DNA from: Phyto melanocephala
Taxonomy: Eukaryota > Arthropoda > Insecta > Diptera > Rhinophoridae
Reading direction: 5' to 3'
DNA: 64,000 bases
NCBI GenBank assembly: GCA_941918925.1
Contig: OW799234.1
Location: 110,047,884-110,111,883, forward strand
The notes beneath the pieces are model-generated. The model was not told where the DNA came from. It saw only the letters and a program-made list of their open reading frames with translations, and made no database searches. The first letter of the stretch is position 1, and every line of letters begins with the position of its first letter. Both the position numbers and the translations under genes were made by a program. Shown piece after piece: positions 48,599-60,501 of this stretch.

Positions 48599-48768
48599 GT
48601 GGTCCCGCCAGACCACGAAAGCTAATTAATAAATTTTTAGTTTCATTCAGAGCATATCATTTATATAATTCACGTAACTATTTTTTGGATTTTTGTTCTA
48701 TTCAAAAGATAATGCTAGAAAAAGACAAATTTGGTCTGGCCAGACCAAGAGGGTACTGCTAGGGTTAA
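48599..48768 (-). mobile_element. piggyBac-like terminus at TTAA
   Basis: Read on the minus strand: TTAA (48,768-48,765), then CCCTAGCAGTACCCTCTTGG, a perfect 18-nt palindrome TTGGTCTGGCCAGACCAA (48,731-48,748), and 132 bp further a related palindrome, GTGGTC-CCGCCA-GACCAC (48,599-48,616). Termini starting CCCT after TTAA, with a subterminal repeated palindrome, are typical of piggyBac-like elements. The opposite end was not found; TTAACCCTTGGG at 47,615 is a weak candidate. Confidence 0.5.
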
Positions 48769-50051
48769 GCATTAGACAAAATATATAATTTTACAATATG
48801 TATTATTAAGCTTCCCTTAATTACTTTAATAATGATCACAAAAAATTATACGCCATAACGTAAGAAATAGGCGCCAATTACAAAATAGTTTTCTCCTTAA
48901 ATGTAATAGTTTTATTTTTATACACAAACATATTCATAAAGCAGATGATAAAATTTAAGTAGGTAACTGTTGGCTGACAGGCTGCAAGTCATTTCAGTTT
49001 ATATATGGCCATTACACGTGCTTAAAATGCCACCCTTATAACTGTATTGAGTGAAGCATTAAAATACATAAACATGTAACAGGGATGGCATCAGAAAATT
49101 TTAAATTGTACAAAATAGCTTAAAAAATGGTATTTTTTTGACCTTAATTGAACAAAAGCACATTTTTCTTAATTTTTATTATTTTTATTTGGACTTTTTT
49201 AAGAAAAAAATAAAGATACATTCGATATAATTTGTACTAGATTATAAAAAGAAGAATTCAGCATTGAATATGAAAAAACTCTTTATATATAGAGATCACA
49301 ATTACAAGGTTATTATTACACCTTTTTATATATATTGAATTTTGTTAATTCAGTAAATCCCTTGTTTAGATTAAGATGCAAAGTGTTGCTGTATTTTACT
49401 CTCTTTGGATTTAATTATATATTGGTAACATAAGATTATTTCCACATTTGCTGATGAATGTGGAACTAATAGTATTGCTCTTACAATGTTTATAAGTTCT
49501 GGAAACATTAACTCATTTACATTTACATTTTATGTTTTAAAAACTGTTGCCCTGAAAATGCTAATATTCGAATATTTGTAGGATTTTAATATTTCACATC
49601 AGAAACAATGATGAGTTGCCATAGAAAATTACAAAAACTAGGAATATTCCTTAATTGTACTAAATAAGCCATTAGTGTACTATTCGAGTTACATAGTACC
49701 AAAGAAGTGCAATTTTTTCAATGTTGCCATCACTGCTACGTACATATGTTTGAGCGTCAAGTGTTTATTTAACTAAAAGGTTACCGGTAAAAGGGATTTT
49801 TTCATGGGATCCGTATTTACTGGAATAAACAATCGTGTTTTATAAAGTAACAACTTTAAGACAATTTTCCTTATAATTATTTGGTTTTTTAAATAATTTA
49901 TATTTTAAATAAACATTAAGCTCTAAAATGTTGCATTATTTAATAACTGCTTTGATTTAACGAATATTAAATTAAACCTTTTAAATTCACCAGTCGTTTA
50001 TATACACAAATAAAATATCAAAATATATTCAAACAAACATTTTCCACAAAC
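48769..50051. other. AT-rich DNA, no gene seen
   Basis: GAGCGTCAAGTGTT near 49,752 may be a lone, eroded end of the 23.3-kb fold-back MITE. Nothing else is recognisable. Confidence 0.4.
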
Positions 50052-50734
50052 TTTTTATACACTTCACCTGTGGTGCACAAGGGTATATATACATAGCTTT
50101 GTCATTCCGTTTGTAATTTCTACAATTTTCATTTCCGACCCCATAAAGTATATATTTTCTGAAAGCTTATGAATAGAGGAGTCGATTAAGCCCTGACCGT
50201 CTGTCCGTGTGTTGGTTGAAATCAACTTTTAGAAGCAACTATACGTTCCTCAGATCTGTATATGGTATCAATCTCTTGGAACTATCCAGGAATGAATCGC
50301 TATTGAAATTCAGCACAATCGCCCCATAACTTTCTGAGATATGAGCAAAAAACCACGACCACCTCGTTTTTTTTCACAATTACAACAACAACATACATAC
50401 ATACAAACATGTTAAAAACATACCAAACAAAAAAAATTACAAAAAAAAAATATATTAAATATAAGAAAAAAATAATAAAAAAAAAATTAAAAAAAAAATT
50501 TTTTAAAAAAATTTAAAAAAAATATAAAAAAAATAAGAAAATATAAATAATATATTAAATAAAATAAAATTTTTTTGGCTCAGCTGGGATTCGATGCCAC
50601 ATTTATTCTAACGTGTACGTATGCACGTATTTTATATGAGATGAATGGTGATACAAACAATTGTTATTGCATGACTACACGTTGTGAAGGGTATATAAGA
50701 TTCGGTACGGCCGAATATAGCACTGTTACTTGTT
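50052..50734 (+). mobile_element. DINE-like type A with inverted interior (copy A7)
   Basis: The ends are as in A4, with one change in the hairpin loop side (TTCGGTACGGCCGAA). The interior is in the same reversed orientation as A4: AACATGTTAAAAACATACCA comes first, and GGCTCAGCTGGGATTCGATG comes at 50,577 before ACGTGTACGTATGCACG. Apart from a shorter A-rich tract it is very close to A4, so both probably come from one inverted source element. Confidence 0.87.
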
Positions 50735-51572
50735 TTTGGTTGAAGTTATAATCTTATTTATTTAATTCTATAAATTTCGTCATTGAAACTGAAGTTATAT
50801 TTTTTTTTTGTACAAAACATGTTAGAATTTATAATTTTAGAAGAACTTCGGAGTTATGTCAAAATTTTCTTAACAATTGTATATGACAAATTTTTTATTT
50901 TATGAATTTATTTTCATTTAATTTTTTTTAAACAGAAAAATCCCCTTAATATTCAAAACAACAGACTTGATAACCCTGCTAGAATGTAAACAAACATACA
51001 CAAATTTAAATTACACTTGAAGGGGTTTTCTCGCTGAACTCTTTTTACGCTAATCGAAAAATCAATAATTAATATTATTTTAAACTATTTAGCTATATTG
51101 TTAGACTTACCAACTATTTAAAATTATTAAGCAGATTTTAAAAGAACCAGCTGATTTTTGAAAATATGTGGCTCATTCTCATAACAAGTCTATTTATTAC
51201 ACATACCTATTTTTGCACCGAATTAAAACATTAATGAATATTTATTACAAAATATTGTTTATCGTTAATTATTTTTAAATCCGTTTATATTTTTAATACA
51301 TTTGTTAAAAGAAAATTGTTAACACTAAACACTTGTCGGCTTTATTTTTTTATAAACACGTTGTTTTTTACGGCAGACGAGAATAAAAATGTTTGTCATT
51401 TTTGGACAAATTTGACATAATTGACGCATGAGCAGTGTCATTTGTTTGCAAATAATAACAGACGGATTTATGCTATAGCAACAATAAGAACATAATAAAC
51501 ATATTAAGCAATAGCTTACCCGGTGCCCTTCGCCATCAACATCTAGCGTTTTGCTAGTAGATGCACTGTTGT
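50735..51572. other. AT-rich DNA, no gene seen
   Basis: The last 80 bp (GCAATAGCTTACCCGGTGCCCTTCGCC near 51,510) resemble the reversed 3' end of a Helitron of the C type (GGCGAAG...CCGGGTA). A truncated Helitron may therefore start here. Confidence 0.4.
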
Positions 51573-52240
51573 TTATTATACCCTTCACCTGTGGTGCACA
51601 AGGGTATATATATCTTTGTCACTCCGTTTGTAATTTCTAAAATTTTCATTTCCGGCCCCATAAAGTATATATTTTCTGAAAGCTTATGAATAGAGGAGTC
51701 GATTAAGCCCTGACCGTCTGTCCGTGTGTTGGTTGAAATCAACTTTTAGAAGCAACTATATGTTCCTCAGATCTCTATATGGTATCAATCCCTTGGAAAT
51801 ATCCAGGAATAAATCGCTATTGAAATTCAGCATAATCGCCCCATAACTTTTTGAGATATGAGCAAAAAGCCACGACCACCTCGTTTTTTTTCACAATTAC
51901 AACAACAACCTACATACATACTGGTTAAAGTAAACATGGCATCGAATTCCAGCTGAGCCAAAAAAATTTTATTTTATTTTATTTTATTTAATATATTATT
52001 TATATTTTATTATTTTTTTTTTTAATTTTTTTTTACATATTTTTTTTGTAATTTTTTTTTTATCTTTCTTTATTTTTAATATATTTTTTTTGTAATTTTT
52101 TTTTAGTATGTTTTTTACATGTATGTATGTACGTATTTTATATGAGATGAATGGTGATACAAACTATTGTTATTGCATGACTACACGGTGTGAAGGGTAT
52201 ATAAGATTCGGCACGGCCGAATATAGCACTGTTACTTGTT
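51573..52240 (+). mobile_element. DINE-like type A, forward interior (copy A8)
   Basis: The ends are complete: TATACCCTTCACCTGTGG with AAGGGTATATATA, and GGGTATATAAG, hairpin TTCGGC-ACG-GCCGAA, TATAGCACTGTTACTTGTT. The block after CAACAACCTACATACATACT is in forward orientation, as in A1, with which it shares CCTACATAC and CATCGAATTCCAGCTGAGCC. Confidence 0.87.
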
Positions 52241-52449
52241 TTTTGCTGTGGTATGCGTTGGGATAATGGGATTGGTAAAAGTAAAGTATTTTTAAATTGT
52301 TTAGTATGATGCAAATTTCCTCTTTATTAGTGTTTTTTTATAGATGTATAGAATTTAATTTGTCAACACTTTTTTAACTTGCGGGAATTTTTTCAGCTGT
52401 CAAGCGATTTATGTTTACTTTGATTTGATTGATATGCAAGGCATAGATT

Positions 52450-52990
52450 CAGTGAATGGCCAAGATTGCCGTTGATCCTTATTTTCACAAGCGAATTTTG
52501 TTTACCGATGAAGTTCACATTTGTTTAATTGGATACGTTAATAAACAAAACTGTTAAATTTGTAGTAATGCTGATCCGTAAGTGTATGTTCAAACATCGT
52601 TACATCCAGAAAAACTGACTGTTTGGTGTTTTATAGGCTAGTGGAATCATTGGTTCGTACTTATTTAGAAACGATGCTACTAAGAACGTTACAGTCAATG
52701 GTGATCCCAATAGAGTCATTAATAATAACTTTTTCGGTAACTGCATAGTTTCACGTTTCGAACCTGTGAATTGGCCTCGAAAATAGTGCGACTTAACGTT
52801 GCTAGACTATTTTCCGATAAGTCCGAAAAGATTAACAACTTGGCGGACAACATTTGTCGCTGTATGGCTGATATACAGTGAAAATTTTTTCAAAAAGTCA
52901 TCGAAAATTTTACTACTACCGAGCCAGCCATGGTGGTCATAGACCAGAAGTCATATTTAAATTAAAATTCTTGAAGATTATTTTTCGAAT
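52450..52990 (+). pseudogene. mariner-like transposase relic with internal deletion
   Basis: From 52,467 the frame reads VDPYFHKRILFTDEVHICLI and GYVNKQNC (the FSDEAHF.LNGYVNKQNC motif, first catalytic D kept), then HPEKLTVWCF. In the next frame come NDATKNVTVNGDPNRVI, then directly IVSRFEPVNWPRK and CDLTLLDYFP. The WFQQDGATCHTA block with the second catalytic D has been deleted between them. Further on, EPAMVVIDQKSYLN near 52,920 fits the RGGHMPEIIFK-type tail. Frameshifts and the deletion make it inactive. Confidence 0.87.
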
Positions 52991-53570
52991 AAAGTAAATT
53001 TCTTGTCAATTTAAAAAAATGTTCTTTGTTTTATTTAATTTCAAAATCTACAACCCTTATACCCCTATTCTGAACCTACCGATTTACATTGAGCAAATAT
53101 TTGATGAAATCGACGATATAAGTACTATTAATATCTGACATAACAAATAAATATTTATTTAGTAACAAATTTTCTTTATTTGAACGCACTGCAAGAAAAT
53201 AACCTGTAATACGTTTTGGCTATATTTAGTGTAAGAAAAATCAAAAAAATTTAAATAAATATATATATGTTAAAAAAAAAAGAAAAAAAGATAAGTAATG
53301 CTATTAAAAAAACATATATTTTTTACTAATATTATAATAATACCTCAAATTTTGACACCCTTTATTCCAAGTAGCAGTGAAGAGGCTGTAAATATATTGT
53401 GCTTAGGTTGTTAGCTAATAAAATCCGGTAAAAATTCATAAACAAATTTAATTTTTTCTCAGCTAAACCTAGACTTAATCCCTTGTCGACCGACGGTACT
53501 ATATAGGTACAAAACTTATAAGATGAAAGGAAAAATATTTTAATTTTTGTTTCCTAAAGGTACTTTTAAG
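52991..53570. other. AT-rich DNA, no gene seen
   Basis: No element end for the mariner relic was identified on this side. Confidence 0.4.
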
Positions 53571-53689
53571 TGCACTATAATTTTTGAAATAATATATTTG
53601 TTTTTCCCATTTTGCATCCTCGCTTATACAGAATAACGGCAATTTGGAATTTGTTTCCGTTATAAAAGATTACAATTGGTTCACGCTGA

Positions 53690-53950
53690 AAGAAGGGGAT
53701 TTTTCCTAGCCACTCTTGATGAATACCTGTGCTTTTGTAGAACATTTCGTATAGTTTCATGTGATACTCTTAGCCCATGGTCATTTAAAATTTGAAGAGC
53801 CAATCGCCTTGTGCTTGATTGCGGTTTATTGTTAATAGTTCTGATTATTTGGCTTTTAAAACGCCGAGGAGACTGCTTGAACTCTAGTCTTCCTTCTTTT
53901 TTAGCACGGGATATGATATTATATACGGTCCTTACTTTAAAAGAGAACAT
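53690..53950 (-). pseudogene. Tc1-like transposase, N-terminal DNA-binding relic
   Basis: The open minus-strand frame reads FKVRTVYNIISRAKKEGRLE (first helix-turn-helix end and linker), SPRRFKSQIIRTINNKPQSS, TRRLALQILNDHGLRVSHET and IRNVLQKHRYSSRVARKNPL. This is the paired-like second helix-turn-helix of Tc1/Tc3 transposases: the TR.L...L...G..VS..T..R.L...G...R.A.KKPLLS pattern. The frame ends at the point where the linker to the DDE domain should begin, and downstream (53,575-53,690) only doubtful pieces remain. It is distinct from the mariner relics elsewhere in the window. Confidence 0.87.
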
Positions 53951-56564
53951 ATAAACAACTTCCCTGCCTATTTACCTTTATATTAGTTATAATACACCAA
54001 TTGTATTACATCTTTTGATGTATTCGTTTTTCTGGCATTTTTTAGTATAATTTGGACGTCACTTGTTGCATCAAGGACAGTTTTTTTTTTAACACTGGAA
54101 GCTACAAAATCTTGTTAAAAAAACATTATGACCACGAAGAATATCCTAATTGTAATTGTAAAAAAAAAAGAAAATTGTAAATGTATGTACATATATAAAA
54201 TTATTAAATTTGTATTACTATGCAAAGATTTTCTTCACAAACTGTATGTGTTTCATTAAAAAATAAAACTCTTTTAACGATTTTAAGCTTTGGTTTAAAC
54301 CAACAATAACTTGAAAAGATTTGATTTTATGGAGTTCTTATTTTGTATAACAATAGGACAAAAAATATATAAGTATGTGTATTAAAATATTTATTTATAC
54401 ATATGTATGTATATATAAATATTAATGAAAATTGTTTTCCACCTCGTCTGTTTTACACACACACACAAATACTATCCTACATAAATACGTAAAAATATTT
54501 TAACGTACCCTTTCATTTCACTAAAATATCAAAAATAATAGTTTTCCACCGCATTCTTCATTCGTAAAACAAAAACAGTTGGAAAATTTCATTTTCTCGT
54601 TGTAGACATTTTTGTTGTAGACAAAAAATCTTTTTACAACACTTTTTTTTATAATTAAACAGAAAAATTTATTTACACCCGTAAGATATACTTTACTTTT
54701 CACAAAGTTTTTTTTTAAATAAAAACCAAAAACAGTGATGGAAAACTAAATAGTATTTATTAATCAAAAATATATCAGAATTGGTGCATGTCTTAGCTAA
54801 AACTCTTAACCGATTATATATAAAAAGTAATTTTAATAGATAAAATTTTTTTAAGTTTAATTGTTTTTAAGAGATTTTGTTTAAAATTTTAACAAAAAAG
54901 TTTTAACAAAAAAAAAAAAAAAAAACACAAAATCTGTAAAATATAACTTTTTTTTTTTAGCAGTTTGTCAATTCCAAATAGAATCTTATATTGAACTATG
55001 TATGTCTAATATATTATATATATATATCATGTTAATATGAGAAGATTTGGCTAGTTCTCGTGGTAGTTTCCTACATGCAAACTTTCAAGTGGAGTCTAAA
55101 TGACACGGTTTTTACAACACAACACAATTCTAAAAAAAAACCGAAAATTTCTTAATACATACTTGGTCTTAGGAAATAATTTTTAAAACATTCTTGAAAA
55201 ATGCTTTCGAGTTCAATTAATATTTATATTATTTTTCTGCATCCACAACCTCTAACCAATAAGTTTTTATAGTCCACAGAGAGCGAAAGAAGACAAAGAA
55301 AACAAATTTTATGCGCTTCTTATTTTACAAGAAGAAGGAAACTAATGATTCTGCTTAATATATTGCAAATTGAAGTTCCTTTGTTTAATTTATGACTTTT
55401 CCAAAGGATTCAAGTTTGTTAGCCATAACTTTTCGACGAACACTTAATTGCAAACATACACTACACATTTATTACTGCTCGCTTTGCCTGTGAATACGTG
55501 TGCAAATACAACAAGTAGTATTTGAGTAATAAATGAAGAAGACACAAAAGAGCAGTAGTTATTGCAGAGGAGAGAAAGAGTTGGAAAATTTACAACCTTA
55601 ATAATAATGATGGTGGTGTGCGATATGAAGACGATAATGATTGTCTTTAACTATTAGTGCCTTAATTAAGTATTTTCTGCTTTGTAAACTATCAAAGACA
55701 AGTTTCCTGTTTCCTGTCACTCAATGTTTAAATTCATATTTAGACATGATGTCATTTGCTTTTTTAAGTTGGTTGACTGTCTGACTGACTAGATATTTGG
55801 CTGGTTAGATGGTTGCACTGTTGTTTTTATTTGTTTATGTAGATTTATGTTATGGCAAGATTGTGATAATCAAAATCATAATTTTCTTGTTAGTGACTAT
55901 AACTTACTAAAACGTTAAACAAAATATTTCATAAACATTCATCTAATATATACATACATATATATTTAGTATGTAAACGTTAATAACAACAAACATTAAT
56001 ACAATTTTTAATTACTTACACTCCTTTTAAAATCCTAGTGTATAGTTAGCTGGAAATTACATCTTATTTGACTCAAAATTTATGTGTTGACATATTTTAA
56101 GAGTGATTTAATGAATCGTTTAGATTCCCAGATACTGTTTTTTATAAAATTTGAAATTGGAATTAAAATAAGTTAAATAAATCAGTGCCTTTTTAGTGTT
56201 TGAAATATTGTTGTTTGATTTTAATTATAATATCTACACAAGCACGCAAAAACACACACATACAACTTTTAAGTGATTTAGAAATTTTAACAATGTGTAC
56301 GTAACAAGTTTATAGTTTTACAGTTTTTGCAAACTAAATACAGCAATGATTTATCTTGGTTAAATGGAAGATTTGTGCTAAGCATTTTAAATGTTGGTCT
56401 TTAAAACTTTTAAAAATTTGATTTTGGTAGAAAATTTGGCGTAGGTAAGATTTAAATCATTAATTGTTAATTAGCAATTAGAAGGTTCAGCTAAATGAGA
56501 TAGCTCAAATGTCTATACGTTTATTTTTTTGAAAACAATTTAAGTTCCAAGAGCTGATAAATAT
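53951..56564. other. AT-rich DNA, no gene seen
   Basis: Short microsatellites (ACACACAC near 54,457; TATATATA near 55,015; ACACACA near 56,255) and no other structure were found. The region 55,260-55,870 is somewhat less AT-rich and may be host single-copy DNA. Confidence 0.45.
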
Positions 56565-57650
56565 TTTTATACCCGCCACAAAAAAAATGGTGGGGGTATA
56601 TTCATTTTTTCATTCCGTTTGTAACACATCGAAATATCCATTTTAGAACCCATAAAGTATATATTCTAAATCAGGGTTTGATTTTATGATGATCTAGATA
56701 TGTCCGTCCGTCTGTCCGTCTGTTGAAAGCACGATAGAGGTTGCACCGAAAAAGCTAGGGGGCTCAAATTTTGCAAGAATCTTTCTTATAAACAAGGTTT
56801 TATTGTTGTTGAAAATGAGCTAAATCGGAATATTAAGAAGACAGTTATAGCTTGTAATGCAAGAGTAGGTAAAAAAAGCCATGTCCTTCCAACATCGAAT
56901 AAAATGCATTGCAGCCATGAAATTTCGAATTTATATTTCCGGAGTAAAAAAAATATTTTTCCCCGAAAATTGCTTAAGTATATGAATTAGAAAAGGAGTT
57001 ATAGATAAAAATGTACGAAAATTTATACCGCACAGTGTATTCTTCGGTATATTTAAAATTCAAAACGTAAAATAACTGACAAAATTTTTCGTACGATTCT
57101 GAAATTTTGCAAACATTGCTTTTTGGTCAAAGGCTTTGTACCAACGGAAAACAAATATGACGTGCCCACTTTTATGCCCACCTCCTATATAACGCTTTAT
57201 CTCAAATTCATATAATTTCTCTGTGAATAAAGATTATGAAAGAATAAAGGACTCTATATTGAAATATCTAAAATGTATTTATTAGCAGAAGCTTTATTGA
57301 CACGCCTACTTTTACGTCCACTTTTCACGTAATCTAGATATGATGATGAAATTTTGCACATACAGCTTTCTAGTCAATGTCATTGTTAATAAAGGTGACA
57401 CGCCCTATTTAACGCCTATCTCCCATATAACGATTCTTCCTAAATTTATATGATTTTTCTATGGACAAAGTTTTGGAACAATAAAGGACTATATTAAAAT
57501 GGTTTTTCTTATTAGCAGAAACTATATTGACACGCCTAGTGATACATATTTTAGTATAAAGAGATTATTCAATAGCAATTACAGTTAATAACAAAATAAT
57601 AAATTATGTGCTATAAAAGTACATAAAATTGGTGGTGGGTATAAAAGAAG
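56565..57650 (+). mobile_element. DINE-like type B, internally deleted, left half of a fold-back pair
   Basis: It starts TTTTATACCCGCCAC with GGTGGGGGTATATTC, the CATAAAGTATATATTC block and GTCCGTCTGTCCG. It then keeps parts of two core units (TGCCCACTTTTATGCCCACC; GACACGCC), jumps at 57,538 to the hairpin-side flank (GTGATACATATTTTAGTA) and ends GGTGGTGGGTATAAAAGA just before where the hairpin should be. The mariner insert and its immediate flanks are absent through deletion, so this copy does not show an empty site. Confidence 0.8.
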
Positions 57651-58163
57651 TTTTTTATGAAGTTTTTGTTTTTAAATATACCGAAAAATACACTGTGCGG
57701 TATAAATTTTCGTACATTTTGATCGATAACTCCTCTCCTAATACATAGATTTAGATAATTTTCCTGGAATAATATTGCTTTTACTCAGGAAATATATATT
57801 CGAAGTTTTCTGAGTCTACGTTAATGCGTTTGGACACAAATCCATTTTATTCGATGTTCGAAGGACACGGTTTCTTCGACCTACTCTTGCTTCTCGAGCT
57901 ATAACTCTCTTCCTAATAATCCGATTTAGCCCATTTTCAATACCAAACAAACCTTGTCTATAAGAAAGATTCTGACAAAATCGGTGCGACCTCTATCGTG
58001 CTTTCAACAGACGGACGGACATAGCTAGATCGTCATCAAATCGAACCCTGATTCAGAATATATATATACTTTATGGGGTCTAAAATTGATATTTCGATGT
58101 GTTACAAACGGAATGACAAAATGAATATACCCCCACCATTTTGTTGGTGGCGGGTATAAAAAA
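57651..58163 (-). mobile_element. DINE-like type B, 5' half in opposite orientation
   Basis: On the minus strand this is the first 500 bp of type B: TTTATACCCGCCACC at 58,163, four sequence blocks shared with B1-B3, and the ATACCGAAAAATACACTGTG stretch at 57,678. It is joined directly to the preceding copy at AAAAGA|AGTTTTTTATG. The two halves form inverted arms of about 500 bp around roughly 600 bp. Confidence 0.82.
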
Positions 58164-60186
58164 GACCTTGGAGACAATACTTTACTTTGGTATTTTTCCT
58201 AATATTTACCAACGAAAATATTTTAGAAAATTTTGATCAAAAAGAAAATCAAAAAAATAAACTTGTCTTATATTTAGAATACATAAAACTGTGTAAAGCT
58301 GTGTAAGACTGTTTTCTTTTTTACCTTTATAAAAATGAATTTTAAACTCTTTTTGTAACTGTGCAGAAGATAGATTTAATCAAATTTCCCATTCCTCGTT
58401 TTTTATTTACCTGACGTTTAATATTATTTAACGAATAAAGTAATGAACAACAAACAACAGAAATTGTGTTCAAAAGTGAAAAACAACAAAACTGTATTCA
58501 CTTCACAATAACGTACAAGGTGTACTTAGTGCTGTATTCTCTCAATAAAATTAATAATATACAACTTTTCAATTATTTTAAAATACAAAAAAAAAAGAAA
58601 AATTCTAAATAAATAATTAATTATTATGTATTATTATTATTATTCATTCAATTGTAACATAAATAGGAATTTTAAGTTACATAGTAGTATACCGATAAAG
58701 AGTGCTGATGATGAAATCGTAGCTGATTTCGAAAATGCATTCCACTCGGCTAATATCGGAAATAATTTTTAGAAAAAATATTCCTAAAATGGTTACAATT
58801 TAATTTAATTTGAATTATAAAATTAAATAAAGAAACAAATGAACTTAAGCCAAAATAAAAAATGGTTCACATTAAAATTACATTAATTATTATGTTTACA
58901 TTTTATTTTTTTAATTATTTATAATACCTCCTTACCACATTAGGTAGCTTCTTCAGGGAAAATTATAATTTAAAAAATTAAGATTATAATCAATACACAA
59001 AAAATTAATAATATGCAATTTGCAATTTTGAGGTAGCGAAAACTAACAATAAAATAAAATTAAACGTTACTATCGTATATATGATTATAGATCTTGTAGT
59101 TGAAGACGTAATTCTGTTTCCTGTAAAACGTTGGCATGTGTGATATATTAAGTTTGGTAAAATAAAAAATAACTTTAACACTAGTTGTTTTATTTAAATA
59201 ATTTTCTACAGCTTCTCTATTTAAAAAATTAAGTTCAAGAGATAGTTAATGTTGTTATACTTATATTTAATACGTATTTCGTGCTAAAAATAAATAGAAG
59301 CTCTTTTCAGTCACTTTTGTTTACACTTTAATCAAATATTTTTGATCTTGCTTGTTATATTTTTAATTGGCCCTGAGCTACAAAAACTTAGCATATTGCT
59401 TCGCAATAACATGACGTTTAAAACTGATACCAATATTATTATACACTTATTTTTAGCTAAAGCAATTCAAACAATAGTTTTTTTTTATTTATTTTTTCTG
59501 TCAATACATATGAATCGGTAAATTTAAAAAGGCCTTATTTCGCTATTATTCACTGCTTGTTACAAAATTTTTTAGCTCTGTTTTCATCTGTAACACAATT
59601 TTGGCATTAAAATTAACGATTTTTCAAAGTTTGCCTTCTGCAACAACATGCCTTTCACTAATAAGCTTGTTGTATTCACAAAAAGTCTTAAATGTCATAT
59701 TGTCATAAATCCTAAAATATTTCAAAATTAATAAAAAATATTGTATTGTTTAATGTAAGAGGATTGAAACTTTTTTAAAAAAAAAAATTTAAATAATTAT
59801 GAAATGATAACACTTCGAACTGCTTGTTAATTCTTCAACTATGATTGTATGATATGTTTACATTGTTTTCTCCTAGTGTATTTTTATTTTTGAAATAATA
59901 ACCTCGATATTAAAAATATTTTGTTAAATTTAAAATAGGTTTCAAAAAGGTAAAATTTTCATAAAATATTAGCCTGTTTCCAATTTAAAAATTGTTTATG
60001 AATATGGAGGTAAATATTTAAACAATTGTCTTAGAACAAATTTAATATAAGGTTGTATATTAACGTTTTTTTGTGCTTAAAACTCCTTAAAACTGAATTT
60101 GTTAAAGAAAATCTGAATTTAAACAAAACACTTTACTATTATTTTTTTTTTAATTAAAAGAGCAAAAAATAGAAAGAAAAAAAATG
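58164..60186. other. AT-rich DNA with one repeated MITE end
   Basis: TTGTATTCACAAAAAGTC and ATGTCATATTGTCATAA at 59,668-59,705 match the left end of the MITE at 21,250. No matching right end was seen. Nothing else is recognisable. Confidence 0.45.
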
Positions 60187-60430
60187 TTGATATCCACCAC
60201 CAATTTTGTGTAGCACATTTGTATGAGAAAATTAAATATTTTGTTAATAACTGTAATCACTATCGAATCATGTTTTAAAATATTTGTTACTCACTTTATT
60301 TAAGTTCGTTTCAAAAGGGAATTTAAAATATTTCTTCAATAGAAATTACACTATCCACTTTTTTACCACAATCTTGTGTTTTGCGGAAAATGAAGAATAT
60401 TATTCGATCATGGGCGTGGCAAGAGCATTC
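60187..60430 (-). mobile_element. fragment of a type B hairpin-side end
   Basis: ATCCACCACCAATTTTGTGT at 60,191, followed by GCACA, TTTTGTTAATAACTG and CACTATCGAATCATG, parallels the sequence next to the B hairpin (ACCCACCACCAATTTTGTGT...GCACAATATTTATTATTTTG). The hairpin itself and the rest of the element are missing. Confidence 0.55.
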
Positions 60431-60501
60431 TGGGGGGTAGAAAAGAAAAATTGATAAAACAAAATATACAAAAATTGTATAAAAATTTTAATTATTAAAG
60501 T

